DNA of 64,000 nucleotides. It comes from JANWHQ01 sp963775275. Lineage in GTDB: Bacteria; Pseudomonadota; Alphaproteobacteria; Caulobacterales; Caulobacteraceae. The notes beneath the pieces were generated by a model. That model searched no databases. It saw nothing but the letters and a program-made list of their open reading frames with translations, and was not told the DNA's origin. Shown here piece after piece: positions 27,720 to 39,000 of this stretch; the stretch's first letter is position 1; the number at the start of each line of letters is the position of its first letter. The position numbers were made by a program, and so were the translations under genes. The DNA lies in assembly GCA_963775275.1 (NCBI GenBank), contig CAVZII010000005.1, positions 1,302,001 through 1,366,000 of the forward strand, written 5' to 3'.

Positions 27720-27858
27720 CTTCCTTCTCCCACGGGGAGAAGGAGGGGCCCGCGCCGGAGGCGTGGGAGGTGAGGGGGTAGGGACGGAGAGATGCCTCAC
27801 CCCTCACCTTCCCATCGCTGCGCGATGGGCCCCTTCCTCTCCCCGTGGGAGAGGAATT
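27720..27858. repeat. Palindromic repeat between convergent paralogues
   Basis: CCTTCTCCCACGGGGAGAAGG at the left and CCTCTCCCCGTGGGAGAGG at the right, with CCCATCGCTGCGCGATGGG inside. It lies between two convergent stops and probably acts as a bidirectional terminator. A relative is at 57900-58030. Confidence 0.85.
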
Positions 27859-27859
27859 C

Positions 27860-28841
27860 CTAGCGCTGCCACCCTGAGGTCATGCCGTAGGGGACGGTGT
27901 CGAGGACGGCTTCGACGCGCTTGATCTCGTGGTCCTGGATCTTGAAGAGCTCGAAGATCTCGAAGGCGTAGGGCGCGTCGAAGGGCGGGGGGACGTGCAG
28001 GGTCTCGCCGTTGGTCATCTTGACGTCCTTGATCACCCCGGCGTGGTCGAAGAAGACGATCGCCAGGGCCAGGCCTTTCTGGACGTCGATGACCGGATAG
28101 CGCCGGTCGCGGATGTGGCTGATGAAGGGCGAGAAGCCGGTGGCGAACTGTTCGCCGCAGGTCATCTTGCTCATGGCGGCCGGCGAGTCGCGGGTTGCCC
28201 GAGGTGATCATGCCGTTCTCGATCCGCTGGCAGGCCGGATCGAAGGGGGTGAGCTTGTCGGTCGCCTGCTCCAGCCCCTCGAAATAGGAATTGGCGATGG
28301 CCAGGAGCTGCGCGCGGCTCAGCCGGTCCTTGGCCGGGACGTCCTCGAGGAAGACCGGCCTGGGCGTCAGGACCGGCGGCTTGGCGTTGCCGAACGGGCC
28401 CTGGCCGGGCGTGGAGCGCGCCACCAGGGTCTCGATCTGGTTGATCTTCGTGGCGCTCTGGATCTGGAGCCGGATGGCGACGATGGCCTGGCGGCCGCTC
28501 TCCTTGACGGTGACGAAGGCGCCGGCCTCTTCGGTCGCCGGGTCCACGAAGGTGAGCTTGTAGTCGCCCAGGCCGTCGATCGTGCCCCACAGGCCGTCGC
28601 CGAGCTTCAGCGCCTGGCCGTTCTCGGTGTAGCGGGCCTCGCGCGTCAGCGGCAGGCGCGAGGGGTCCTTGGCGGCCAGCGCCGCCAGGTACTGGTCGAT
28701 GAAGCCCTGAAGGCAGGCCCGCTCGCAGACGGGGGGAACCGGAAGCGCGGCGGCCGGCGCATCCGCGGCGAGGGCGGCGTTCGCGCCAAGGCCGAGACCC
28801 AGGGCCGCGAACGCGGCGGCGGCGAGCGTTTGAAGCCTCAT
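27860..28841 (-). CDS. Secreted double NTF2-like domain protein, paralogue 3, frame broken
   Basis: About 327 residues, convergent with paralogue 2. Signal peptide MRLQTLAAAAFAALGLGLG with cleavage near ALA. VCERACLQGFIDQYLAALAAKDP and ARYTENGQALKLGDGLWGT open the first half. The second half has NSYFEGLEQATD, CQRIENGMITSG, CGEQFATGFSPFISHIRDRRYP and VPYGMTSGW at the end. One break near 28178. The ordered motifs R-A-C-L-Q-x-x-[VI]-D-Q-Y-L, TENGQ, IRDRR and PYGM-GW define the family across all three paralogues. Function unknown. Confidence 0.8.
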
Positions 28842-28863
28842 TGTCCGTCCCTTCCCTTGCAAA

Positions 28864-28966
28864 CCGTCATGGCCGGCCTTGTGCCGGCCACCCATGAACA
28901 TGCACCTTTCCGGAAGCTCAGTGTGCATGGGTCCCCGGGACAAGCCCGGGGATGACGGTGTTTGAT
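28864..28966. repeat. Palindromic repeat, second copy of the GTCATGG...GGGGATGAC family
   Basis: Arms CCGTCATGGCC / GGGGATGACGG with CCCCGGGACAAGCCCGGGG inside. It has the same layout as 26575-26672. It lies upstream of paralogue 3, in a 424-bp gene-free gap (28842-29265) shared with the next palindrome. Confidence 0.85.
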
Positions 28967-29142
28967 GGTTGATGCGCGCTGCTAACCGCCCCGCTCGTCA
29001 TCTCGTAGGGCGCAGGGATGTGTGGGGCCTCGATGTGCATGTCTAAGGCGCCCTGATCGTTGAGCGGCTAGCTTAGGCGCGATCGCGCCCGTTACAATGC
29101 CTTCCGCCGATGTCGCCGGCCGACAGGCCCCGGCAAGCAGAG

Positions 29143-29227
29143 CCGCAGAGGACGCAGAGGAGGCGCAGAGATCGCAGAGAGACGGAGGCGCTGAGCGTCC
29201 TCCGCGCCTCCTCTGCGTCCTCTGCGG
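29143..29227. repeat. Perfect 24-bp-arm palindrome upstream of aldehyde dehydrogenase
   Basis: Positions 29143-29166 are perfectly complementary to 29204-29227 (core GCAGAGGACGCAGAGGAGG), with a 37-bp loop that itself carries CGCAGAG repeats. It lies 39 bp before the ALDH start and could form a strong hairpin or cruciform. Confidence 0.85.
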
Positions 29228-29265
29228 TTCCCCTTGAAGGCGCCTGCGGCGCGCAGGGAGACCGG

Positions 29266-30755
29266 ATGGACGGAGCAGGGACTTCATCGACGCCGAAGCT
29301 GGTCCTGCCGTCCGGGGAGGGGCTCTGGTACGGCGGCGGCGTGGCGTGCGCCGCGGCTCGGCGGGCGGGGCGAGAGCCGCAATCCGGGCTCGGGCGAGGT
29401 CGTGGCCCTGGTCGCCCAGGCGAGCCCGGACGACGTGGACCTGGCGGTGGAGGCGGCCGAGGCCGGGTTTGCGGCCTGGCGCGCGGTGGAGCCGCTGGCG
29501 CGGGCGCGGGCGCTGAGGGAGATGGCGGCGCGCATCCGCGGCCCACGGGCCCGAGCTCGCCCTGCTGGACGCGGCCGATTCCGGCAATCCGGTCTCCGAG
29601 ATGCTCGGCGACGCCGAGGCGGCGGCCTCGCAGGTGGAGTTCTTCGCCGGGCTGGTCACCGAGATGAAGGGCGCCTCGGTCCCGATGGGGCCGGACCGGG
29701 TGAACTTCTCCGTGCGCGAGCCGATGGGCGTGGTCGCGCGGATCCTGCCGTTCAACCATCCCCTGATGTTCTGCGGCGGCAAGACCGCCGCGATCCTGGC
29801 GGCGGGCAACGCGGTGGTGATCAAGCCGCCCGAACAGGCGCCCCTGACCACGCTCAGGATGGCCGAGCTGACGGCCGACCTCTTCCCGCCGGGGGTGTTC
29901 AACGTGCTGCCGGGCGGGCGCGAGGCGGCGGCGCATCTGGCGGGCCATCCGAAGGTGGCCATGACCGCGCTGGTGGGCTCGGTCGGCGCCGGCAAGGCGG
30001 TGATGCGGGCGGCGGCCGACACCCTGAAGCCGGTGCTGCTGGAGCTGGGCGGCAAGAACGCCCTGATCGCCTTCGCGGACGCCGACCCGGACGAGGTCGC
30101 CGACGCCGTGATCGCGGGGATGAACTTCGCCTGGTGCGGCCAGTCCTGCGGCTCGACCAGCCGCGCCTTCCTGCACGAGGCGATCCACGACGCGGTGCTG
30201 GAGACCGTGAAGGCGAAGATCGCGCGCTTCCGGCCGGGCCTGCCCACCGATCCGAAGACGACCATGGGCGCGGTGGTCAGCCGGGCCCAGCACGAGCGGG
30301 TGATGGGCTACATCGCGGCGGCCAAGGCCGAGGGAGCGCGGCTGGTCACGGGCGGGCGGGTCCCGGACGATCCGGCCCTGAGGGACGGCTTCTTCGTGGA
30401 GCCCACGGTGTTCGCCGACGTGACCATGGCGATGCGCGTGGCGCGCGAGGAGATCTTCGGGCCGGTGCTGTCGGTGCTGAGGTGGCGCGACGAGGCGGCG
30501 ATGCTGGAGGAGGTGAACCAGGTGGAGTACGGCCTGACCTGCTCGATCTGGACCAACGACATCAACGCCGCCCACCGCACGGCCGGCGCCGTGCAGGCCG
30601 GGTTCGTATGGGTGAACGAGGTGGGCCGGCATTTCCTGGGGGCGCCCTTCGGCGGCTACAAACAGTCGGGCATCGGGCGCGAGGAGTGCCTGGAGGAGCT
30701 GCTCGCCTTCACCCAGGTCAAGAACATCCACATCCGGCTGAGGGGGAAGGCGTGA
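29266..30755 (+). CDS. Aldehyde dehydrogenase family protein, frame broken
   Basis: About 496 residues of the NAD(P)-dependent ALDH superfamily, which oxidises aldehydes to acids. RNPGSGEVVALVAQAS near the N-terminus, ILPFNHPLMFCGGKTAAILAAG, GSVGAGKAV, the general base in LELGGKNA, the nucleophile Cys in GQSCGSTSR, and the terminal GGYKQSGIGREECLEEL are all in place. Breaks lie near 29335-29380 and 29545; from there to the stop it is intact. Start ATG 29266 follows GGGAG. The carotenoid oxygenase gene is next, so it may oxidise the aldehyde released by that enzyme (inference). Confidence 0.9.
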
Positions 30756-30759
30756 GCGC

Positions 30760-30920
30760 CCCTCCCCCCTTGAGGGGGAGGGGTTGGGGAGGGGGGACAG
30801 CGGGCTCTCCACGCCCCTCGCGTTCCCGGGCTCGCCCCCGTAGTGGCGTTCATGGCGAAACGGGAAGAGCCGGCGCGGCCCCCCTCCCTCGATCCCTCCC
30901 CCTCGAGGGGGGAGGGAAGG
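30760..30920. repeat. Palindromic intergenic repeat (CCCTCGAGGG type)
   Basis: CCCTCCCCCTTGAGGGGGAGGG at the left, CCCTCCCCCTCGAGGGGGGAGGG at the right, with GGCGCGGCCCCCCTCCCTCGATCC before the right arm, exactly as in the 17218-17370 copy. It separates the ALDH and carotenoid oxygenase genes. Confidence 0.85.
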
Positions 30921-30946
30921 CGCTTGCTGGAGAAAGGGCTCCGATC

Positions 30947-32394
30947 ATGACCGGACGTTTCCCCCTGACCCCGACCTTCACCGGGTTCAACGCGCCCATG
31001 CGGATGGAGGCGGACGTCCGGGACCTGGAGGTGGAGGGGGCGCTGCCGGCGGGGCTGGAGGGGAGCTTCTACCGCTGCGGGCCCGACTTCTCGTTTCCGC
31101 CGCTGATGGTGGACGACATCAACCACAACGGCGACGGGGTGGTCTCGATGTTCCGGTTCCAGGACGGGCGCGTGGACTTCTCCATGCGGTTCGTCCGGAC
31201 CGAGCGCTACGAGCTGGAGCACAGGGCCGGGCGGGCGCTCTTCGGCATGTACCGCAACCCCTTCACCGACGATCCGTCCGTGGCGGGCAAGGACCGGACG
31301 CTCGCCAACACCAACGTCGTCTTCCACGGCGGGCGGCTCCTGGCGCTGAAGGAGGACGGCCTGCCCTACGAGGTCGATCCGGACACCCTGGCCACCAGGG
31401 GCCGCTGGGACTTCGCCGGCCGGCTGAAGAGCGAGACCTTCACCGCCCACCCCAAGATCGATCCCGTGTCGGGCGAGATGATCGCCTTCGGCTACGAGGC
31501 GGCGGGCCTGGCCAGCAAGACCATGTCGCTGCAGGTGATCGGCAAGGACGGGACGCTGGCGCGCGAGGAGTTCTTCGAGGCGCCCTACGTCTCGTTCCAG
31601 CACGACTTCTCGGTGACGCAGGACCACATCGTCTTCACCCTGATGCCCACCACCACCTCGATCGAGCGGATGAAGGCGGGGAACACCCACTGGGTGTTCG
31701 ACCAGAGCCTGCCGATCGAGGTCGGGATCATGCCCCGGGACGGCTCGGTGAAGGAGCTGAGGTGGTTCAAGGCGCCCGGCCGGGGCGTCGGGCACATGCT
31801 GAACGCCTTCACCGACGGATCGAAGGTGTATCTGGACACCTTCGTCTCGGAGCGGAACCAGTTCCCCTTCGTGCCCAACGCCGACGGGACGGCCTTCGAC
31901 CGGCGCGCGGGCACGCCGCGGCTGACGCGCTGGACCTTCGACCTGGGATCCAATTCGGAGGGCTTCGAGGAGGAGACCCTCTTCCCCGACTTCATGGAGA
32001 TGCCGCGCACCGACGACCGCTACCAGACCGACGCCCTACCGCTGGGGCTTCTGCGCCATCATCGACATGAGCCATCCGCCGGCCACAGCCGGCACGCTGG
32101 GGCCCGGGTGGAACACCCTCTGCCGCGTGGACATGGCCGGGCGGACCATGGACCGCTGGTGGGCCGGGCCCGACACCGCCTGCCAGGAGCCGCAGTTCGT
32201 CCCGCGTTCGGACGACGCGCCGGAAGGGGACGGCTGGCTGCTGTGCGTGCTCACGCGGCTGAAGGACGGCGTCTATTCAAGCGAGCTGGCGATCCTGGAC
32301 GCCCAGAACTCTGGGCGACGGGCCGATCGCGTCGGTCAGGCTGCCCTTCCGCCTGAGGAACGCCATCCACGGGAACTGGGTGGACCGGGTCTGA
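30947..32394 (+). CDS. Carotenoid oxygenase family (RPE65/lignostilbene dioxygenase-like), frame broken
   Basis: About 483 residues of the non-haem iron family that splits C=C bonds in carotenoids, apocarotenoids or stilbenes to give two aldehydes/ketones. The four iron-binding His are visible: His168 (TAHPKID), His219 (FQHDFSVT), His283 (VGHMLNAF) and the C-terminal HGNWVDRV. The N-terminus LPAGLEGSFYRCGPDFSFPP is typical. Breaks near 32036 and 32310. The neighbouring ALDH, gentisate dioxygenase and SDR favour an aromatic (lignostilbene-type) substrate over carotenoids, but this is inference. Confidence 0.9.
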
Positions 32395-33073
32395 CTCCGG
32401 TCCAGCGGGGAGCCGTCCGGCTGACTGGCCCGGGCCGAATGCGATTTTCGCAATATTTTTGTCTACAAGCAATTAAATCAGACGATGAGCCGGGATCAAG
32501 GCGCCCATTCACTAACGATGTCGCGATATATATCTCTATTGGTATACTATTATCGATTTCTATAACTTTGAGCGTTTCGCCGGGCCAGACAAGGCCTGGC
32601 GCGCCACAAGGGACTCCGATCCCGACAGGCCATCGGCGTGGGGCGCGGAAGGCGGGCGCGACATGCTTGTCGAACTTGTGAACCAACCGGCGGTGGCCGC
32701 GACGGCGCGCCGCCAGGATCATCCTGGTCGGCGGGCAAGTCATACACAGCCGATTTCAGAAACACGGCCCGGCTCCTGAACAGAGATTCGCCCTTCACGG
32801 GAATTCGTGCGGGCCGCTTCGGTCTTTCGCCGTCAAAAAGAGTTAACTTCCGTTTACGGTCCCGAAGTTGCAAATGTATCCCGCTATGAGACTCCGGGTT
32901 CGGGGTTCGGGGACTGGCGGCTGATCGGCCGGTGCGCGGGGGCGCATCTCCTCAAACCTGCGGCTCGCAGTCGAACAGCCCGTTCCGCACACGGCGGCGC
33001 GGGGGGTGGTGGGGCCCGAGCGCAGTCCGGCGACGACCGTTCCGCGTGGCCCCGCGGGCAGAGGAGCGGAGCC
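32395..33073 (+). promoter_or_regulatory. 679-bp gene-free, partly AT-rich leader of the first giant adhesin
   Basis: No convincing gene is seen. 32440-32590 is strikingly AT-rich for this window (GATATATATCTCTATTGG, then GTATACTATTATCG), giving several possible -10-like TATACT/TATAAC boxes. 32835-32880 is also moderately AT-rich (GAGTTAAC). 33005-33073 resembles the leader of the second adhesin (GGTGGTGGGGC..GAG.GC.G) and ends with GAGGAGCGGAG before ATG 33074. A promoter with a long 5' leader is likely; the exact start site cannot be read. Confidence 0.55.
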
Positions 33074-36000
33074 ATGGCGCGGCGCACCAGGCTTTCGATG
33101 TCGATATTGGCCATCCCGACATTGGCCATCCCGCCACTGATCGGCGCGGTCTTCGCCCTGGCGATAGGGGCGGGGCTGATCGCCCCTGACATGGCTCTGG
33201 CCACCACCTGCGGCGGCGGAAGCGATCATAGCGCCACCCACGGCATGTCCTGCGGCACGTCCTCCGATGTGTGGGACAACTACGCCGTGGCGTACGGCTA
33301 CGACAGCGACGCCGGCACCGACAACAGCGACACGACGGATGCGTCGTACGCCGCGGCGTTCGGCGCCAGCAGCCGTGCGAAAGCGGCCTACAGCCTCGCG
33401 CTCGGTTCGGTTTCCAGTGCGGACGGCGACTACAGCATCGCGATCGGTTCGAATTCCAACGCGTACAGCAGCTACAGCATCGCCGTCGGCCGCGCAGCGG
33501 GCGCGAACGGCGCCGGTTCCATCGCCATCGGCAGCGGTGACGGATCTTCGGCCGCCGCGATCACCTGGGGAGACGGCAATCTCGCCATTGGAACCGGCGT
33601 CCGCGCGGGCAACGGCCCGGACGCGGCGACCTCGACCTACAACACCGCGATCGGTTACGGCGCAAGCGCGACCGCGGCCAACGGCGTCGCCGTCGGCCAC
33701 GGCGCCAGCGCCAACTACACCGGCGCGACGGCGGTCGGCGACGGTGCGCAAGCCGTCCTCGGCTCGAGCGCCTTCGGCGATGGCGCGAGTGCGTCGGGCT
33801 CCAACGCCGCGGCATTCGGCGCCGGCGCGACGGCAAGCACCGCCTACGGCACCGCCGTCGGATACAACGGCACGGCCTACCACGCCGGCGACACCGCCAT
33901 CGGCGCGACGAGCGTGGCCGGCGCCAGCACCGACGCCCCCGCCTACGACACCGCGGTCGGCTTCGCCGCACAGGCGGCCGGCGGCAACGCCGTTGCGGTC
34001 GGCAAGTCCGCGAACGCTGGCGGCGTCAGCAGCGTGGCCATCGGCGAGCAGTCGCAAGCGAACGGCTTCGACAGCGCGGCCTATGGCCAGGGCAGCACGG
34101 CCAGCGGCAACTACAGCTTTGCAAGCGGCTCGTTCGCCAAAGCGGCAGGCGCCAACTCGATCGCCATCGGCGGCGCCGCAGCCGCAGCCGATGGCGCCCA
34201 TACCTACAACACGGGCGACATCGCCATCGGCATGCGAAGCGTGGCGGGCGTCGATCCCACCGACACCACGAACTACAACAGCCAGACCTTAGATACCGCG
34301 CTCGGCTATGGCGCGAACGCGACGGGCGGCAGAAGCATCGCCGCCGGTTACGCCGCGAAGGCGACCGGCGGCAACAGCGCGGCCTATGGCCAGGGCAGCA
34401 CGGCCAGCGGCGCCTTCAGCGCGGCCGTTGGCTCCGGCAGCACGGCCAGCGCCACGTTCGACGCAGCCTTTGGCGCGAACAGCACGGCGGACGGCGGCAA
34501 GAGCGCGGCCTTCGGCTACATCAGCGCCGCGGACGGCGCCTCCAGCGCGGCCTTTGGCACGGGCAGCACGGCCAGCGGCGACTACAGCGTGGCAAGCGGC
34601 TCGCTCGCCAGTGCGGCGGGCGCCAACTCGATCGCCATCGGCGGCGCCTTGAAGGCCAGCGCCGCTGCACAAACCTACAATAGCGGCGACATCGCCGTCG
34701 GCGCGGGCAGCAAGGCGGGATCGAGCACCGCCAGCGTCACCTATGACACCGCCATCGGCTATGGCGCGCAGGCCTCCGGCGGCTCTTCGCTGGCTCTGGG
34801 CAAGGGCGCCAACACCTCGGCCAGCAACGCCGTGGCCATCGGCGCGAACTCGGTCGCCGACGCCGCGAACACGGTCTCGGTCGGCTCGTCGGGGGCCGAG
34901 CGCAAGATCGTCAACGTCGCGGACGGGACGGTCAGCGCCACCAGCACCGACGCGGTCAACGGCTCGCAGCTCTATTCGCTCGTCAGCGGCGCGAGCGACT
35001 ACCTGGCCGTCGACGACAGCGCCTACGGAGTCGCGGCCTCGCAGAACGGGGCCGGGGCCATCGCCATCGGCGACAACGCCCAGTCCAGCGGGACCAACGC
35101 CATCGCCCTGGGGACCGGCGCCTATTCGGCGGCGAACTCGATCGTCGAGGGCGGCGGGGCGACCGACAACGGCGCCACCAACGCCTCGATCTACGGCACC
35201 GGCGCCAGCACCGCGGCCGGCGGAAACTACTCGACCGTCGTCGGCTACAACGCCGGCAGCAATGGCGCCAACAGCGTCGCGACCGGCGCCTACGCCAACG
35301 CAGGGGGAGACAATTCGGTCGCCATCGGCGGCGCCGGCGGCAGCGGCGGCGGCCCCAACGCCTACGACCAGGGCGGCATCGCCATCGGCAGCTACGCCGC
35401 CGCCGGCGCCAGCAGCGGGACCAGCTACGACACGGCCGTCGGCTACCACGCGCAAGCGACGGGCGGCAACGGCGTCGCCATCGGCAACCACAGCACCGCG
35501 GACGGATATCTGGCCAGCGCCGTCGGGACGCTCACCACGGCGAGCGGCCAGCACGCGTTCGCCGGCGGCGCCTACGCCGACGCGGAGGGCGCCAACGCCG
35601 TCGCCATCGGCGGCAGCGGCGGGACCGCCCAGGCGGCCAAGGCCTACAACTTCGGCAGCGTCGCCGTCGGCGGCAAGACCACGGCCGGCGTCAGCGCCAG
35701 CGGCTCGATCCAAAACGACGCCGCCTTCGGTTACGGCGCCAGCGCGACCGGCGGCTCGTCGCTGGCGCTGGGCTACAATGCGAGCGCGAGCGCGGCGAAC
35801 GCGGTGGCGCTGGGTGAGGGCTCGGTCGCCGATGCGGCGAACACGGTCTCGGTCGGCTCGGCCGGCGCCGAGCGCAAGATCGTCAACGTCGCCGACGGGA
35901 CGGTCAGCGCCGCCAGCACCGACGCCGTCAACGGCGGCCAGCTCTATTCGCTCGGCGCGAGCCTGGCGAGCGTCAGCGACTACTTCGTCGCCAACTCGAC

Positions 36001-39000
36001 GGGGACGGCGGCCAGCGCGACCGGAACCGACGCCGTCGCGGCGGGCGAGGCCGCGCAGGCCAGCGGGAGCACGTCGGTCGCGATCGGCGCGCACGCCAAG
36101 GCTACGATCGAAGACGCCACAGCCGTCGGCTATTTTTCACTCGCGACGGGCCAGTACGGGTCGGCGTTCGGCGTGAGCGCGATCGCACGCGGCAACTCAT
36201 CGGTCGCCGTCGGCTATAATGCGACCGCGTCATCGACCGACGGCATTGCGATCGGCGACGCCGCCGATGTCACCAGCGCCGGGGGCGGCGGGGTCGCGCT
36301 CGGCAAAGACACGTATGTAACGGCGTCCGGAGCGGTCGCCTTGGGGTCGAACTCCGTCGCGGACGTCGCGAACACGGTCTCGGTCGGAAAGGTCGGATCG
36401 GAACGCAAGATCGTCAACGTCGCAGACGGCGACGTGAGCTCGACCAGCACCGACGCGGTCAACGGCTCGCAGCTCTATTCGGTCGTCGCCGGCGCGACGG
36501 CGGATGTGGCCATCGACGACAGCGCCTACGGGACCCCGGCCTCGCAGAGCGGGACCGGCGCCATCGCCATCGGCGACAACGCCCAGTCCAGCGGGACCAA
36601 CGCCATCGCGCTGGGGACCGGCGCCTTTTCGGCGGCGAACTCCATCGTCGAGGGCGGCGGGGCCACCGACAACGGCGCGACGGGCGTCTCGATCTATGGC
36701 ACCGGAGCCAGCACCTCGGCGACCGCGCTCAATTCCTTCGTCGGCGGCTACAACGCGAGCACCCAGGGCGAGGCCTCGGTCGTGCTCGGCGGCGGCGACG
36801 GCGCCAGCTACGACGCCGCGATCGGCTACAACCTCGGCGACGTCGCCATCGGCGCGGCCAGCGTGGCCGGGGTCAGCGGCGGCGGCCAGGGTTTCGACAC
36901 CGCCTTGGGCTACGGCGCGCAGGCGACGGGCGGCTCTTCCCTGGCCCTGGGCCATGGCGCCTACGCCGACGGCGGCTCCGGAATGGCCATCGGGGCCTTC
37001 AGCAACGCCGACGGCCAATATGGCGTGGCCTTGGGAGCCGACAGCAAGGCTCCGGCCGTCTACGGCACGGCCCTGGGGACCCACAGCACCGCCAACGGCG
37101 AGGAGTTGATCGCGACCGGCTTCGAAACGCGGGCGAACGGCGTTCGCTCGGTGGCGATCGGCAGCGGCTATCTCGACCAGGGCGTCACCACCTACTACGG
37201 CGCCACCACGTACAATCTGGGCGACATCGCCATCGGCGGGGAGAGCGTGGCGGGCTCGAGCGCGGACTCCGCGCTGACCTACAACACCGTGGTCGGCTAC
37301 GGCGCCCAGGCCACGGGCGGCGACAGCCTGGCGCTCGGCCATGGCGCCAACGCCTCCGCATCGGACGCCCTCGCGCTCGGGAAGAACGCGAAGGCGTCGG
37401 GCGCCCAGTCGATCGCGCAGGGGTGCGACTCGACGGCGATCGGCGCCGGCGTCATCGCCATCGGCATGAGCGCGAGCTGCAGCGGCGGCGGCGGGGCCTA
37501 CGCCGAGGACAACGGCGCCATCGCCATCGGCCAGCAGGCGAAAAGCTACGGTTACGGCGTCGCCATCGGCCTGGGCGCGAACATGCAAGGCGGCGGGGTC
37601 GCCATCGGCAACAGCGCCAACGCATCGGCGCTTCAGGGCGTCGCCATCGGCCAGGATTCCAAGGCCACGGCCGACGCCGCCGTCAGCCTCGGCTATTCGG
37701 CAAGGGCCAACGGCGCGTTCTCCGTCGCCTTGGGCGGCAACAGCCTGGCGACCAAGGACGGCAACATGGCGCTGGGCGAAGCATCAACCGCAACCGGCGA
37801 CCTGGCCCTGGCGCTGGGCTGCGGGGCGAAAGCCAGCGGCTCCAACGCCATCTCCATCGGCTCCGTCGGCGACGCCTGTCTGGTGATCGGCGTCAGCTCT
37901 CCGACGCAGGCCACCGCCGCCGACGCCATCGCGCTCGGCGGGGGGGCCGACGCCTCGGCGAGCAACGCCGTGGCCATCGGCGCGAACTCGGTCGCCAACG
38001 TCGCGAACACGGTCTCGGTCGGCTCGGTCGGGCAACGAGCGCAAGATCGTCAACGTCGCGGACGGCGACGTGACCTCCACCAGCACCGACGCGGTCAACG
38101 GCTCGCAGCTCTATTCCGTCGTCGCCGGCGCGACCCAGGACGTGGCCATCGACGACAGCGCCTACGGCGATCGCGGCCTCGCAGAACGGGACCGGGGCGA
38201 TCGCCATCGGCGACAACGCCCAGTCCAGCGGGACCAACGCCATCGCGCTGGGGACCGGCGCCTATTCGGCGGCCGACTCCATCGTCGAAGGCGGCGGGGC
38301 CACCGACAACGGCGCCACGGGCGTCTCGATCTACGGCACGGGCGCGAGCACCTCGGCGACCGCGCTCAACGCCTTCGTCGGCGGCTATAACGCCAGCACC
38401 CAGGGCGAGGCCTCGGTCGTGCTCGGCGGCGGCGACGGAAGCAGCTACAACGCCGCGATCGGCTACAACCTCGGCGACGTCGCCATCGGCACGGCCAGCG
38501 TGGCCGGCGTCAGCGGCGGCGGCCAGACCTACGACACCGCCTTGGGCTATGGCGCGGGCGCGAGCGGCGGCTCGTCCCTGGCGTTGGGCTACAACGCCAA
38601 CGCTTCGGCGGCCAACGCGGTCGCGCTCGGGGCCGGCTCGGTCGCCGATGCGGCGAACACGGTCTCGGTCGGCTCGGTCGGGAACGAGCGCAAGATCGTC
38701 AACGTCGCGGGCGGGAACATCGCCTCGGGCAGCACCGACGCGGTGAACGGCGACGACATCTACACGGCGCTGCAGAGCGTCGACCGCGGCGGCGGCAGCA
38801 CCAACATCGCCACCACCGGCAGCGGCACGCCGATCGCCAGCGGGACCAACTGCGCTCGCCATCGGACCGGGCGCGAGCGCCAGCGGGACGAACGCCATCG
38901 GCATCGGGGTGGGGACGGTCTCGGCGGCGAACTCCGTGGTCGAAGGCTCCGGCGGCGCCAGCGACCACGGCGCCACAGGCGTCTCGATCTTCGGCACGGG

